From Bacteroidota bacterium (GTDB lineage: Bacteria > Bacteroidota > Bacteroidia > B-17B0 > Aurantibacillaceae): a stretch of DNA of 64,000 bases. The notes beneath the pieces are model-generated. The model saw only the letters and a program-made list of their open reading frames with translations. It searched no databases and was not told where the DNA came from. Numbering within the stretch: position 1 is the stretch's first letter; the number at the start of each line of letters is the position of its first letter. Location: contig JAAFIL010000001.1 in assembly GCA_013297775.1 (NCBI GenBank), forward strand, positions 187,711-251,710. Reading direction: 5' to 3'. Of the stretch, positions 44,135 through 52,980 are shown piece after piece. The translations under genes were made by a program, and so were the position numbers.

Positions 44135-45994
44135 TTAAGAAATAAGGTGTGCGTTAATAACACACCACGCTTTAGTTGCTAATGCGGGAGTCCAAGTTTT
44201 TGTTGTGGTCAAATGCGTGTATTCTTTGGCTAAAGTTTTTCCATCCCAATAGGGCGATGTTATAAACTTCTGACTAGATACAGTATCTAATATAAATACC
44301 GAAAGACTGGTATTGAGCCAGTTGGCAGTGGGTGCAGCCAATCCAATTTTTGTTTTACGTTGTAAAATTTCGTTAGGCACAATACCTTTCATCGCATCTC
44401 TTAAAATACGTTTGGTAAATCCGTTTCCTATTTTAGAAGAGAGTGGCAACGACCATACATATTCTACCAACTTATAATCCATCATGGGCATTCGTATCTC
44501 AATAGAGTTTTGCATGGCCGCTCTATCAAAATCACGAAGGTTATAAGGTAAATCGGTGTATTGAAATTGTTTATACAATTGTTGTGTGGCGTGCCCTTTA
44601 ATAGCTTTAGGAATACTATAAGGCGATGGCTTAGGTTTAAGAAATGCTTTTAGTTTATTTTTTAATGAAGGCTTAAATTTTTTTGCTATGGCCAAAACGC
44701 TTTGGTTTAAGGTATCTATTTCGCTTTTGGAAGCAGTATCTTTAGCCATTAAAATATAAAGTTCCGCTAGTTCGTTGGCATTGATTTCATGTTGCAAATG
44801 CGCTTCAAATAATACTTGATACACTGACGAACGATAGCCAAACATCAACTCATCGCCTGCATGACCATCTAACGAAACCGTAATACCATTTAAGCGCATG
44901 GCTTTATACACCTCGGTTAAAGAAACTAGTGGCGTACCTATAATATTATCAAACAGTTGAGTGGTACTAACAATTTCATCAACTAAATGTGCATGATTAT
45001 TTTCAATAATTTTAACGTCGGCATTAAGTTGGTGTTGAATCAATTTTACAAATTGGGCTTCATCCAATTCGGTTCCCGGAAAACTAATCGAAAACGCTTG
45101 CTGCCAGTTACTAGGTAATCTCTCTTCGTTAAAATTTTGTTTTGCTAGATGTTGTATGGTACAAAATACCGACGAAGAGTCAACACCACCGCTTAATGCA
45201 GAGGCTACCGACACATCACTCCGCAAACGTAACTTACACGCTTCTAAAAATAAATGTTTAAATGCCTCCACTTGTTGTGCATAAGGCGTTGTAATTTCTT
45301 TAATATTATTTTCTAAAAAATACCATTGCTTTGTGGTGATGCCAGATTTAGTAATGCGTGCGCTATGCCCCGCTTTTAGTTGCTGGATGTTATTAAATAG
45401 TGTTTTGCCAGTTGGCTCTAATAAACCAGGCGAGTGAATAGAATAGATGAAATTTTCGTGATTTATTTCTCTATCAAAGCCTTGTAAGTGCTTAAAGGCA
45501 ATAGTTTCAGAAGCAAAGGCAAATAATTTATTTGGAATATAAATGTAATGTAATGGCTTTACACCAAACCTATCGCGAGCTAAAAATAATTCGTTTTGCT
45601 CAGTATTATAAATAGCCAAAGCAAACATGCCGTTAAATTTATGAAGGCAAGCTTCGCCCCAAGTTTTATACGCCGCTATAATAACTTCAGTATCTGAGGT
45701 TGATTTGAACGTGTAACCCAACTGTTGCAATTCGTGTTTAATTTCTAAAAAATTGTAAACTTCGCCATTGTAAGTCATCCACAAATTGGTATTTACTAAA
45801 TTCATGGGTTGCTTACCGTCTTCACTTAAATCGAGTATAGATAAACGCCTGTGTCCAAGTGCTAAGTTCGCATCGTCAAATAGTTGATAGCCTACGCCAT
45901 CTGGCCCTCGGTGCTGCATGCTGTTAGTAAATGCCTCAATAGCAAGCGCATTTATTTTTTTATCAAATTGCCATATCCCAGCTATGCCACACAT
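44135..45994 (-). CDS. asnB: Asparagine-synthase-type amidotransferase 1
   Basis: AsnB-family enzymes use a class II glutaminase and an ATP-dependent synthetase to amidate a carboxylate, either aspartate or, in glycan clusters, a uronic acid or acyl group. Cys2 is the nucleophile; Arg50, Asn76-Gly-Glu78 and Asp101 form the glutamine pocket. The ATP pyrophosphate loop SGGVDS is at 268-273, and the C-terminal RMPMMDYKLVEYVW and TKRILRDAMKGIVPNEI blocks are present. It is 619 residues. It overlaps the glycosyltransferase gene upstream by 13 bp. One of four such genes in the operon. Confidence 0.9.
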   Translation of the reverse strand: MCGIAGIWQFDKKINALAIEAFTNSMQHRGPDGVGYQLFDDANLALGHRRLSILDLSEDGKQPMNLVNTNLWMTYNGEVYNFLEIKHELQQLGYTFKSTSDTEVIIAAYKTWGEACLHKFNGMFALAIYNTEQNELFLARDRFGVKPLHYIYIPNKLFAFASETIAFKHLQGFDREINHENFIYSIHSPGLLEPTGKTLFNNIQQLKAGHSARITKSGITTKQWYFLENNIKEITTPYAQQVEAFKHLFLEACKLRLRSDVSVASALSGGVDSSSVFCTIQHLAKQNFNEERLPSNWQQAFSISFPGTELDEAQFVKLIQHQLNADVKIIENNHAHLVDEIVSTTQLFDNIIGTPLVSLTEVYKAMRLNGITVSLDGHAGDELMFGYRSSVYQVLFEAHLQHEINANELAELYILMAKDTASKSEIDTLNQSVLAIAKKFKPSLKNKLKAFLKPKPSPYSIPKAIKGHATQQLYKQFQYTDLPYNLRDFDRAAMQNSIEIRMPMMDYKLVEYVWSLPLSSKIGNGFTKRILRDAMKGIVPNEILQRKTKIGLAAPTANWLNTSLSVFILDTVSSQKFITSPYWDGKTLAKEYTHLTTTKTWTPALATKAWCVINAHLIS

Positions 45995-47160
45995 AAAATT
46001 TTGTTTACCGTATCAAAAATCTTTTTTTGTTCAGATTCATCGTTTATCTCAACAGCAGCTTTATTAGCATTATGTTTAAAGCGTATCATATCTTGTTTTG
46101 TAATAGATAAAATAGTTTTTGCAAATTCTTCAGGCGTATAATCTTTAGAAACTAAACCTAAATCATACTCTTCTACAATGGCTTTCATTTCTGGGTTAGG
46201 CGAAACCACTGTTGCCAAACGCGCTTGAATAAATTCAAACAATTTATTAGGCAACGCATTTAAGTAATTAAAATTTACGGGTGGTAATAAAAACAAACCT
46301 ATGTCGTAACTATTAATGAAAGGTATAATATTTTTAGTTTCTACAGGTGCAATAAATCGAATACGGCTATCGTTTTTTGCTAATTCAATAAGTTGAGGGT
46401 AAACCATTGTATCTGGAACTAACATTAAATCTAATTTATAATGTTCAGGCAAAAATTTTAATACTTCAATGGTAAGCTCTAAATGCCGAGAGGCATTGCA
46501 AATACCATGGTGTATCATTCTAATTTCTTTGGCATTATTGAATATAGGTTCAATATCAAAAAAGGGTTTGGTATTACGAATAAGTATTTGATTTTTTAAT
46601 CCAAATTCGGTTTCATATTTTTTAATAATGCTGTTGCAAACAACAAAATAGGCATTTGCTTGTGAGGCATAGAGTCGTAATAATTTTTCGTAACGGGGTT
46701 TTATATTTTGTAACCAATACTTAGTGTCTTCAAATTCTAGCGGATAATATTCGTGCATATTAATTATAAAAGGAATATTATTTTTCTTTAATTCATCTAC
46801 AACCCAATCTAGTTCATTTAATCCGTGCGCAATCACTAAACTTGGCTTAATTTCTGTAAGAATTTTTGCATTTTGTAGTTTGCTTAGTAATTCATTCTTT
46901 GAATTTTTATTTTGCTTTAACCGTATGTATAATTTTACAAAAGCACTTATTGGTTTTCTAATTATAGCTATCCAATTCAAATGAAATGTAACTTTTGGAA
47001 TTGGCTGCGGTGTAAAGAGTGCATAAAATTTATAAGGTAATGTACTATTGTTTCCAAATAATTCTATGTTAAAATTATCTTTTAACGCTTTAATTTGGGT
47101 GAGTACTCGCGGCTGACTTTGCAAAGTACCATCACACACTATTACAATTTTTTTTTTCAA
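45982..47160 (-). CDS. Glycosyltransferase, GT-B fold
   Basis: The start is TTG at 47160, which overlaps the preceding stop by 4 bp (TTGA) and opens with KKKIVIVCDGTLQSQPRVLT. A further 16 codons upstream are open but would overlap the amidotransferase gene by 52 bp. The donor half is recognisable: EIRMIHHGICNASRHLELTI, IRFIAPVETKNIIPFINS and DIGLFLLPPVNFNYLNALPNKLFEF, with the conserved Pro-Asn-Lys-x-Glu. The 392-residue enzyme sits between two AsnB-type genes. Sugar unknown. Confidence 0.82.
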   Translation of the reverse strand: MKKKIVIVCDGTLQSQPRVLTQIKALKDNFNIELFGNNSTLPYKFYALFTPQPIPKVTFHLNWIAIIRKPISAFVKLYIRLKQNKNSKNELLSKLQNAKILTEIKPSLVIAHGLNELDWVVDELKKNNIPFIINMHEYYPLEFEDTKYWLQNIKPRYEKLLRLYASQANAYFVVCNSIIKKYETEFGLKNQILIRNTKPFFDIEPIFNNAKEIRMIHHGICNASRHLELTIEVLKFLPEHYKLDLMLVPDTMVYPQLIELAKNDSRIRFIAPVETKNIIPFINSYDIGLFLLPPVNFNYLNALPNKLFEFIQARLATVVSPNPEMKAIVEEYDLGLVSKDYTPEEFAKTILSITKQDMIRFKHNANKAAVEINDESEQKKIFDTVNKILCVA

Positions 47161-49052
47161 GGTGTTGCGTGCAATAAAGCTGCTATGTTTAAAACTTGCC
47201 AATCCCATTGCCGTTCTTTTAAACTAAGCGCATTTAATATCTTGTGATTTATTAAAGTATGATAGGCATTCACGATTTGAGCTTCGATTTTTGGATTTTG
47301 CATCCACTTAGTTTGTGGCGGCTCATATCCTATCTTATCAACACGGCGTTCAATCTCTGGTGGTAAAATACCGTGCATGGCATCTCTTAAAAGTGCTTTT
47401 GTCCAACCTCCTTTTATTTTATACGATGCTGGTAAGGCAAATAAAAACTCTACTAAATCTTTACTCAAAAATGGTAAACGCACCTCGCGGCTTTGAGCCA
47501 TGGCGTTTCTATCACTAAAGCGTAACAAATCCTCTAAATTATTAATTTGAAATGAATGGCTTAAATATTCGTTCAACGATAACTTACGAAATGTAAAATC
47601 GTACTTTTTTTCAGCCTGTATTTTTTCAAAAAAAGAAGGATGATAATACCTCGGTAAAGGCATGTTGTATTTAATGCGCTCGTATTTTTTTGAGTAGATT
47701 AATTTATAAATAGGTCTAATAGCCGTTTTAAATTTTTCGATTACTGTTGTTGTATTACTAGTTACTGGTGCTTGCAAAGTCTGCTTGTATTCAAAATGTT
47801 CATTAAATTTTAAATGTGGGTGTATAGCTTTCATACTTTCCATTTCGGATTGAAAAAGCGTGGGACTAGTAGCAACTAGTTCTTTTAAATAAAACGGTAA
47901 GTAATACTCATAGCCAGCCAACAACTCATCTGCACCTTGTCCATCTAATAAAACAACCACGTTTTGTTTTTTGGCTTCTTGCATGACGCAGTATTGTGCG
48001 TAAATACTTGCTGATGGAAATGGCTCATCTTGATAATACAATAATTCTTGAAGATCAGTTATAAAACCCTCTTCGTTTGGCCAAATGTGGTACGGTGTAA
48101 CTTTATTTTGATTTAATATATAGTCAATAAATTTTCCTTCATCTCTGCTAAAGTTTTCAAACCGCGCAGAAAATGTTTTTTGAGTGATGTCTTGTTCTTT
48201 ATATAATTTTTGAATAGAACAAACAATACTCGAACTATCTAATCCACCTGAAAGACTCGAACCCACTGGTACATCACTGCGCATGCGTTGTTGTATGGAT
48301 TTAAAAAATAATTCTCTAAATTTTTCAACTGCTGCTTCATAAGTGATAACTACTTTTTTTTCTAAATCAATTTTCCAATACAACTCTTCTTTAATAGTAA
48401 GGTTTGCATCTACTATCACAAAAGAAGCTTTAGGTAATTTATTTATTTTTTCATAAAAAGTTTCGTGAGCATTTTTGGGGTTAGTTAACGCATAAGGATT
48501 TTCAAAATAATTATACAGTTGTCTATTATTGAATGTAGTAGAGATTCCTGCCTTAAACAACTGCTTAATTTCTGATCCAAAAATAAAATATTGGTTGGGA
48601 GAATACGCGTAATAGAATGGTTTTTCGCCAAAGCGATCTCTAGCACAAAAAATAGTTTTATCAACGTTATCATATATAGCAAAAGCAAACATCCCATCTA
48701 ATAAATCAAGGCACTTTTCTTTGTGTTTAGAATAGAGTGCCAATAGAACTTCTGTATCTGTATAAGATGTGAAACTATACCCTTCGTTCATCAATGTTTC
48801 TCTCAATTCCACATAATTATATATTTCGCCATTGTATGTAATAGTGTAGCGTTGGTTATAGTGCATGGGCTGCTTACCTGCATCGCTTAAATCAATAATA
48901 GAAAGTCGCCTATGCCCAAACCCTACTGTTTCCTCAACATTGAGCCAATGCCCTTCTCCATCAGGACCTCGGTGTGCAATAACATCGGTCATCTTTTTTA
49001 AGATGTCTCTATCTATTTTTGTATGCGATATAATGCCTGCAATGCCACACAT
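47157..49052 (-). CDS. asnB: Asparagine-synthase-type amidotransferase 2
   Basis: A 631-residue AsnB homologue. Cys2, Arg49, Asn74-Gly-Glu76 and Asp99 give an intact glutaminase site; the synthetase loop SGGLDS is at 268-273; the C-terminal block is GGWTKALLRDAMHGILPPEI. Sequence differs enough from the other three copies to suggest its own acceptor. It overlaps the glycosyltransferase gene downstream by 4 bp and lies 6 bp from the SDR gene upstream. Confidence 0.9.
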   Translation of the reverse strand: MCGIAGIISHTKIDRDILKKMTDVIAHRGPDGEGHWLNVEETVGFGHRRLSIIDLSDAGKQPMHYNQRYTITYNGEIYNYVELRETLMNEGYSFTSYTDTEVLLALYSKHKEKCLDLLDGMFAFAIYDNVDKTIFCARDRFGEKPFYYAYSPNQYFIFGSEIKQLFKAGISTTFNNRQLYNYFENPYALTNPKNAHETFYEKINKLPKASFVIVDANLTIKEELYWKIDLEKKVVITYEAAVEKFRELFFKSIQQRMRSDVPVGSSLSGGLDSSSIVCSIQKLYKEQDITQKTFSARFENFSRDEGKFIDYILNQNKVTPYHIWPNEEGFITDLQELLYYQDEPFPSASIYAQYCVMQEAKKQNVVVLLDGQGADELLAGYEYYLPFYLKELVATSPTLFQSEMESMKAIHPHLKFNEHFEYKQTLQAPVTSNTTTVIEKFKTAIRPIYKLIYSKKYERIKYNMPLPRYYHPSFFEKIQAEKKYDFTFRKLSLNEYLSHSFQINNLEDLLRFSDRNAMAQSREVRLPFLSKDLVEFLFALPASYKIKGGWTKALLRDAMHGILPPEIERRVDKIGYEPPQTKWMQNPKIEAQIVNAYHTLINHKILNALSLKERQWDWQVLNIAALLHATP

Positions 49053-49058
49053 AATTAT

Positions 49059-50114
49059 TTAATGTGAAAGGTGTTGTTCATGCTTTTGCATGGTGGCTTC
49101 AATGCGTGCCAAGTTTTCTTTTGTCCAACTTACTACTTTTTGTAAGCCTTCTTTATAATCTACCTCCGCTTTAAAGCCAATTTCTTTTTCTGATTTTTCG
49201 GTGCTGCCATAGCGTTTGCCCGAATTATCCCAAGCGCGTTTTGGCAACAGTTCTACTTTAGAAGTGCTACCTGCTGTTTCAACAATGGACGTTGCCCATT
49301 CGGCAATGGTTATGTCTTTCCCACTAGCTAGGTTATATACTTCGCCCGCTTTGCCATTTAAAGCACAGGCTATTAAACCTCTGCAAATATCATCCACATA
49401 AATAAAGTCGCGAGAGGCTACACCACCATTTTCAAGTGGTAAATTAATATTTTTTATGGCTTTATAAATAAACGTTGGAGTTACATTACGCCATACTGTT
49501 GCTGGTGTACCACGCCATTGCCCAGCACCAAGTACCTCGCCTGGACCGTAAACATTTTGAAAACGCGCGCGCACCGTTGGCAATTGATGTTGGTTAAAAT
49601 AATATACTGCATAAAATTCGCCAATAATTTTTGAAATGGAATAAGGCGAATCGTGCTTAATACTGGTAAACTCTTGTTCAGTAGTAGCTTTGGCTTCATC
49701 AAATGTTTTTTCGGCAACCGAGCAACCCGCTGATGAATACACTAATTTCTTTAAACTATTAAATTGCTTTACCCAATCCATTAAGCGCAAGGTGGTGTAA
49801 GTATTATTGGCATGGTCGGCTAAGGGGTCGTGTATAGAGCTTTGATTACCATGGTAAGTAGCCAAATGAAAAATATAATCTACATCATCTTTTATTTGCT
49901 CCAACACATGTTGTTCTGCAATTGAACCATGTATAAACGTTAAGCGTTCATTATCAAGTGGTAAATTTTCTTTTTCGGCACTCATTAAATTATCAATAAC
50001 TGTTATGTGTGTGGATGGGTTATTTTGTAAAATCATTTTTACAAGATTACTGCCTACGAAGCCTGCACCGCCTACTACTATTACCTTTGAAGTATTAAAT
50101 TTTGTTTGGAACAT
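49059..50114 (-). CDS. NAD-dependent nucleotide-sugar epimerase/dehydratase (SDR)
   Basis: The 351-residue protein opens with a Rossmann motif VIVVGGAGFVGSNLVKMIL. The catalytic Tyr-Lys pair is in DSPYSISKIIGEFYAVYY, and the later AGEVYNLASGKDITIAEWAT and GVASRDFIYVDDICRG are typical of extended SDR enzymes acting on NDP-sugars. It probably epimerises or dehydrates a UDP- or dTDP-sugar. Positioned between amidotransferase 2 and another SDR gene, with 41 bp before the latter. Confidence 0.9.
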   Translation of the reverse strand: MFQTKFNTSKVIVVGGAGFVGSNLVKMILQNNPSTHITVIDNLMSAEKENLPLDNERLTFIHGSIAEQHVLEQIKDDVDYIFHLATYHGNQSSIHDPLADHANNTYTTLRLMDWVKQFNSLKKLVYSSAGCSVAEKTFDEAKATTEQEFTSIKHDSPYSISKIIGEFYAVYYFNQHQLPTVRARFQNVYGPGEVLGAGQWRGTPATVWRNVTPTFIYKAIKNINLPLENGGVASRDFIYVDDICRGLIACALNGKAGEVYNLASGKDITIAEWATSIVETAGSTSKVELLPKRAWDNSGKRYGSTEKSEKEIGFKAEVDYKEGLQKVVSWTKENLARIEATMQKHEQHLSH

Positions 50115-50155
50115 TTTTTATTTTTTGAAATGATTTAAAGTATGCTTAAATAACC

Positions 50156-51091
50156 TTACTGCTTTGATGAGGCTAAATGACTGTAAATATCTGTTACACC
50201 AAATTTATCATACCATTCTAGCTGACGTTTTATGGTTTGCTTAAAGTTATATTTAGCTTTCCAACTGAATATTTTTTCGGTATAAGAAGCGTCTAACACA
50301 ACCTCTCTCACATCATCGGTGCCTACAGGAACAATGGGTACTTCGGGTGCATTAATATTTAGATGTGCTACCACCTCATCAAATACTTCTTTAATGGAGC
50401 TGCCTATACCTGTTGAAACATTGTATGCACCTGCTGGAAAATTATTATGAAGGATTGTATCTAACAAATCTAAAAAATCTTCCATGTCTAAAAAATCTCG
50501 AAGGCTATCACTGCAAAAGCAATTCTTTCCGTCTTTTAAACGCGTATAAAATGTAGGTATAGGCCCAATTGCCAAACGAGGCCCACAAATATTAGCCAAG
50601 CGTAACGATACAACATTTAAACCAGAATTTAATAAATAGTGTTCGCCTGCTGTTTTAGAAATGCCATAACTGGTAAAGGGTTTAGAGGGTGCTGTAATGG
50701 GTATAGGCGTTACATCTGGTCGGCCATAATTTAAAGCTGTTTGAAAATTAATTATTTTTTGTACGCCATGTTCTAAACACGCTTTGGCTATATTAATTGA
50801 ACCAATAATATTTGTTTCTGCATCTTCTATCCAGTTAGAGGGATCTTTATAAGCCGCTGCGCTATTAATAACAATGGTAGGTAAAAATTCTTTTACGAGT
50901 TGGTTTACTAAATCTGCATTAACAACCGAGCCTTCAACAACCTTTAAATTACTTAAAGCAGGAAGGTTTTCTCTTTTTCCTGTGGCAAAATTATCTAGTA
51001 CAAGAATTTCGCAATTGGTTATTATGTATTTATCAATGATGCTTGTGCCCAAACAACCCGCACCACCTGTTATAAAAATTTTTTGTTTCAT
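50156..51091 (-). CDS. NAD-dependent nucleotide-sugar epimerase/reductase (SDR), paralogue B
   Basis: A 311-residue extended SDR: FITGGAGCLGTSIIDKYI (NAD-binding), FTSYGISKTAGEHYLLNS with the Tyr-x3-Lys pair, NLRLANICGPRLAIGP-type region and FLDMEDFLDLLDTIL. It is paralogous to the gene at 52038-52976; both have the same opening order, a 'YKDP(S/N)DW' segment and an 'RLKDGK(N/K)CF' segment. A methyltransferase gene lies between the two copies. Substrate is unknown. Confidence 0.88.
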   Translation of the reverse strand: MKQKIFITGGAGCLGTSIIDKYIITNCEILVLDNFATGKRENLPALSNLKVVEGSVVNADLVNQLVKEFLPTIVINSAAAYKDPSNWIEDAETNIIGSINIAKACLEHGVQKIINFQTALNYGRPDVTPIPITAPSKPFTSYGISKTAGEHYLLNSGLNVVSLRLANICGPRLAIGPIPTFYTRLKDGKNCFCSDSLRDFLDMEDFLDLLDTILHNNFPAGAYNVSTGIGSSIKEVFDEVVAHLNINAPEVPIVPVGTDDVREVVLDASYTEKIFSWKAKYNFKQTIKRQLEWYDKFGVTDIYSHLASSKQ

Positions 51092-51092
51092 T

Positions 51093-52034
51093 TTATTTTT
51101 TTATAAATTCAAATACGGCATCAATGCCAGCAATATTGCCTTTATACAAAGGTCTTAATTGATCATCAAACGTTAACGCTTTTAAAAATTGACGATGTGT
51201 TTCTGCTAAACGTAATTCTTTCATCGCTTTGTTTCGTTCTAACACCCAATCCATTTCATCGAGGCTAATGGCAGCACCTAAAAATTTTCCACTAAGTTTT
51301 GCTTGGCTGCCTATTTCTAAAAATGCTTCTGGTGTGTAATTATTAGAAATAGGGCAAAACTCGCCATCGGTGCTGCGTTTAAAGGCTTCGTTTAAGGATA
51401 AATTACTATAAATATTTTGTTTGATTTGTAAAATGTAAGGCACGTACAATTGTGTCCAAATACTATCATGATTGTAAACCATTATTCTTATAATGCCATT
51501 GGGTTTTAAAATACGGCGAAATTCATTTAAAATTTCGGGCATATTAGGCGTGTGATGCAATACGCCCGAGGAGTGAATATAATCTATCGAATTATCTTCG
51601 ATGGGCAATTTTTCTTTTTCTTTAATTAGTTTTACTTCTACATAAGAAGTGGCGTTATGCAAGGCTATTCGTTTCTTGGTTTCATCAAGCGATGAAGAAG
51701 AAACATCCATAGCAATTATTTTTTTTGGCTTAGAGTATTCCGAAAAACCAACCACATCGTGCCCTGGGCCACAACCATAATCTAAAATAATTTTATCATC
51801 AAAGCCTGCGCAAGGCATTAATGTTTCGTAGTTGGGATATTGATCAAATCGCCAACGCATATATGCTAAAGACTCTTCACGTGTTTTAAAGGCGTGATGC
51901 CCTGTAACATTATAGGCCGTCCAATAATCTGCACTTGATTTACTATTGGCAAGAACGGCGTTATTTGGCTGCATTTCAACACTTCCGTTTAAAAGTATTT
52001 TTGCAGCGTATTTTATTCTTGAACGAATGCTCAT
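51093..52034 (-). CDS. Class I SAM methyltransferase
   Basis: This 313-residue enzyme has SAM motif I ILDYGCGPGHDVVGFSE, motif II IIAMDVSSSSLDETKKR and the late block DYIHSSGVLHHTPNMPEILN. A conserved-looking N-terminal segment (NVTGHHAFKTREESLAYMRW) precedes the fold. It lies between two paralogous SDR genes with 1-3 bp gaps and probably modifies the product of one of them, for example by O-methylation. Confidence 0.88.
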   Translation of the reverse strand: MSIRSRIKYAAKILLNGSVEMQPNNAVLANSKSSADYWTAYNVTGHHAFKTREESLAYMRWRFDQYPNYETLMPCAGFDDKIILDYGCGPGHDVVGFSEYSKPKKIIAMDVSSSSLDETKKRIALHNATSYVEVKLIKEKEKLPIEDNSIDYIHSSGVLHHTPNMPEILNEFRRILKPNGIIRIMVYNHDSIWTQLYVPYILQIKQNIYSNLSLNEAFKRSTDGEFCPISNNYTPEAFLEIGSQAKLSGKFLGAAISLDEMDWVLERNKAMKELRLAETHRQFLKALTFDDQLRPLYKGNIAGIDAVFEFIKK

Positions 52035-52037
52035 TTT

Positions 52038-52976
52038 TTATTTTGATTTTTCAATTTTTAAGTGCGTGTACTCGCCTAAGGTACCGTGTACTTTAAAATA
52101 ATCTATTGCTGCTTTAACTGTTTGTTTTAAAGGCGTAAATTCAATACTACCAAAATCTTGAAACGTGCGGCTAGGATCTAATAGAATTGATGGTGCATCA
52201 TCTTCACCAATTAACTTCATTTCGGCTTCGGGGTAAGGTGCAATGCCCATGGCTTCTACAACGGCATCGTATAATTCTTTAATGGGTACATCGGTTCCTG
52301 AAGAAAAGTGATAGGCGCCCTTTCCAACGCCATCACACGCTTTTACAACATTGTGTGCTAAATCCATCACATAAACAAAATCGCGACGGGCGTTGGTAAC
52401 AAAACATTTTTTTCCATCTTTTAAACGTTGAAAGAAAATTGGTAATGGCCCACTTACATTACGTGGACCTACTACATTAGCTAAACGAAAGGTTACAAAA
52501 TCTAAACCTGAAATTTCTAAAAAATCTTCGTTAGCAGTTTTGGTAATGGCATAACTACTATTGGCTGGAAACTTTGGATGATCCAATCGAATGGGCTGTT
52601 GTAATGGTTTTACACCATAACATAACGCTGTTTGAAAATAAATAAAACGCTTTACACCAAAAGTTTTAGCGGCATGTATTAAATTGCTTCCGCCCACGCA
52701 ATTGGTTAAAGCATCGTTATACCAATCGTTAGGGTCTTTGTACGATGCGGCCGTATGCACAATGGCATCGGGTTTAAATTCACTTACCAACTTATCAATT
52801 AAATTTTTATCGGCAATGGTATCTATTACAACGGTTAGGTTTGGATGCTCCGCCAAATGCTCTCTGCGCCCTGTTGCCAAATTATCTATGGCCAAAACTT
52901 TATCGCCTCTTTTTAATAATAATTCTGCCACGTGTGAGCCAACTTGCCCGCAGCCTCCTGATATTAATACATTCAT
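52038..52976 (-). CDS. NAD-dependent nucleotide-sugar epimerase/reductase (SDR), paralogue A
   Basis: A 312-residue extended SDR with the NAD motif VLISGGCGQVGSHVAELLL, the catalytic NSSYAITKTANEDFLEIS and the later DFVYVMDLAHNVVKACDGVG. It is paralogous to 50156-51091, which is two genes downstream. Spacing to neighbours is 3-4 bp. The two SDRs may catalyse related steps on the same sugar or on two sugars. Confidence 0.9.
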   Translation of the reverse strand: MNVLISGGCGQVGSHVAELLLKRGDKVLAIDNLATGRREHLAEHPNLTVVIDTIADKNLIDKLVSEFKPDAIVHTAASYKDPNDWYNDALTNCVGGSNLIHAAKTFGVKRFIYFQTALCYGVKPLQQPIRLDHPKFPANSSYAITKTANEDFLEISGLDFVTFRLANVVGPRNVSGPLPIFFQRLKDGKKCFVTNARRDFVYVMDLAHNVVKACDGVGKGAYHFSSGTDVPIKELYDAVVEAMGIAPYPEAEMKLIGEDDAPSILLDPSRTFQDFGSIEFTPLKQTVKAAIDYFKVHGTLGEYTHLKIEKSK

Positions 52977-52980
52977 GTGT

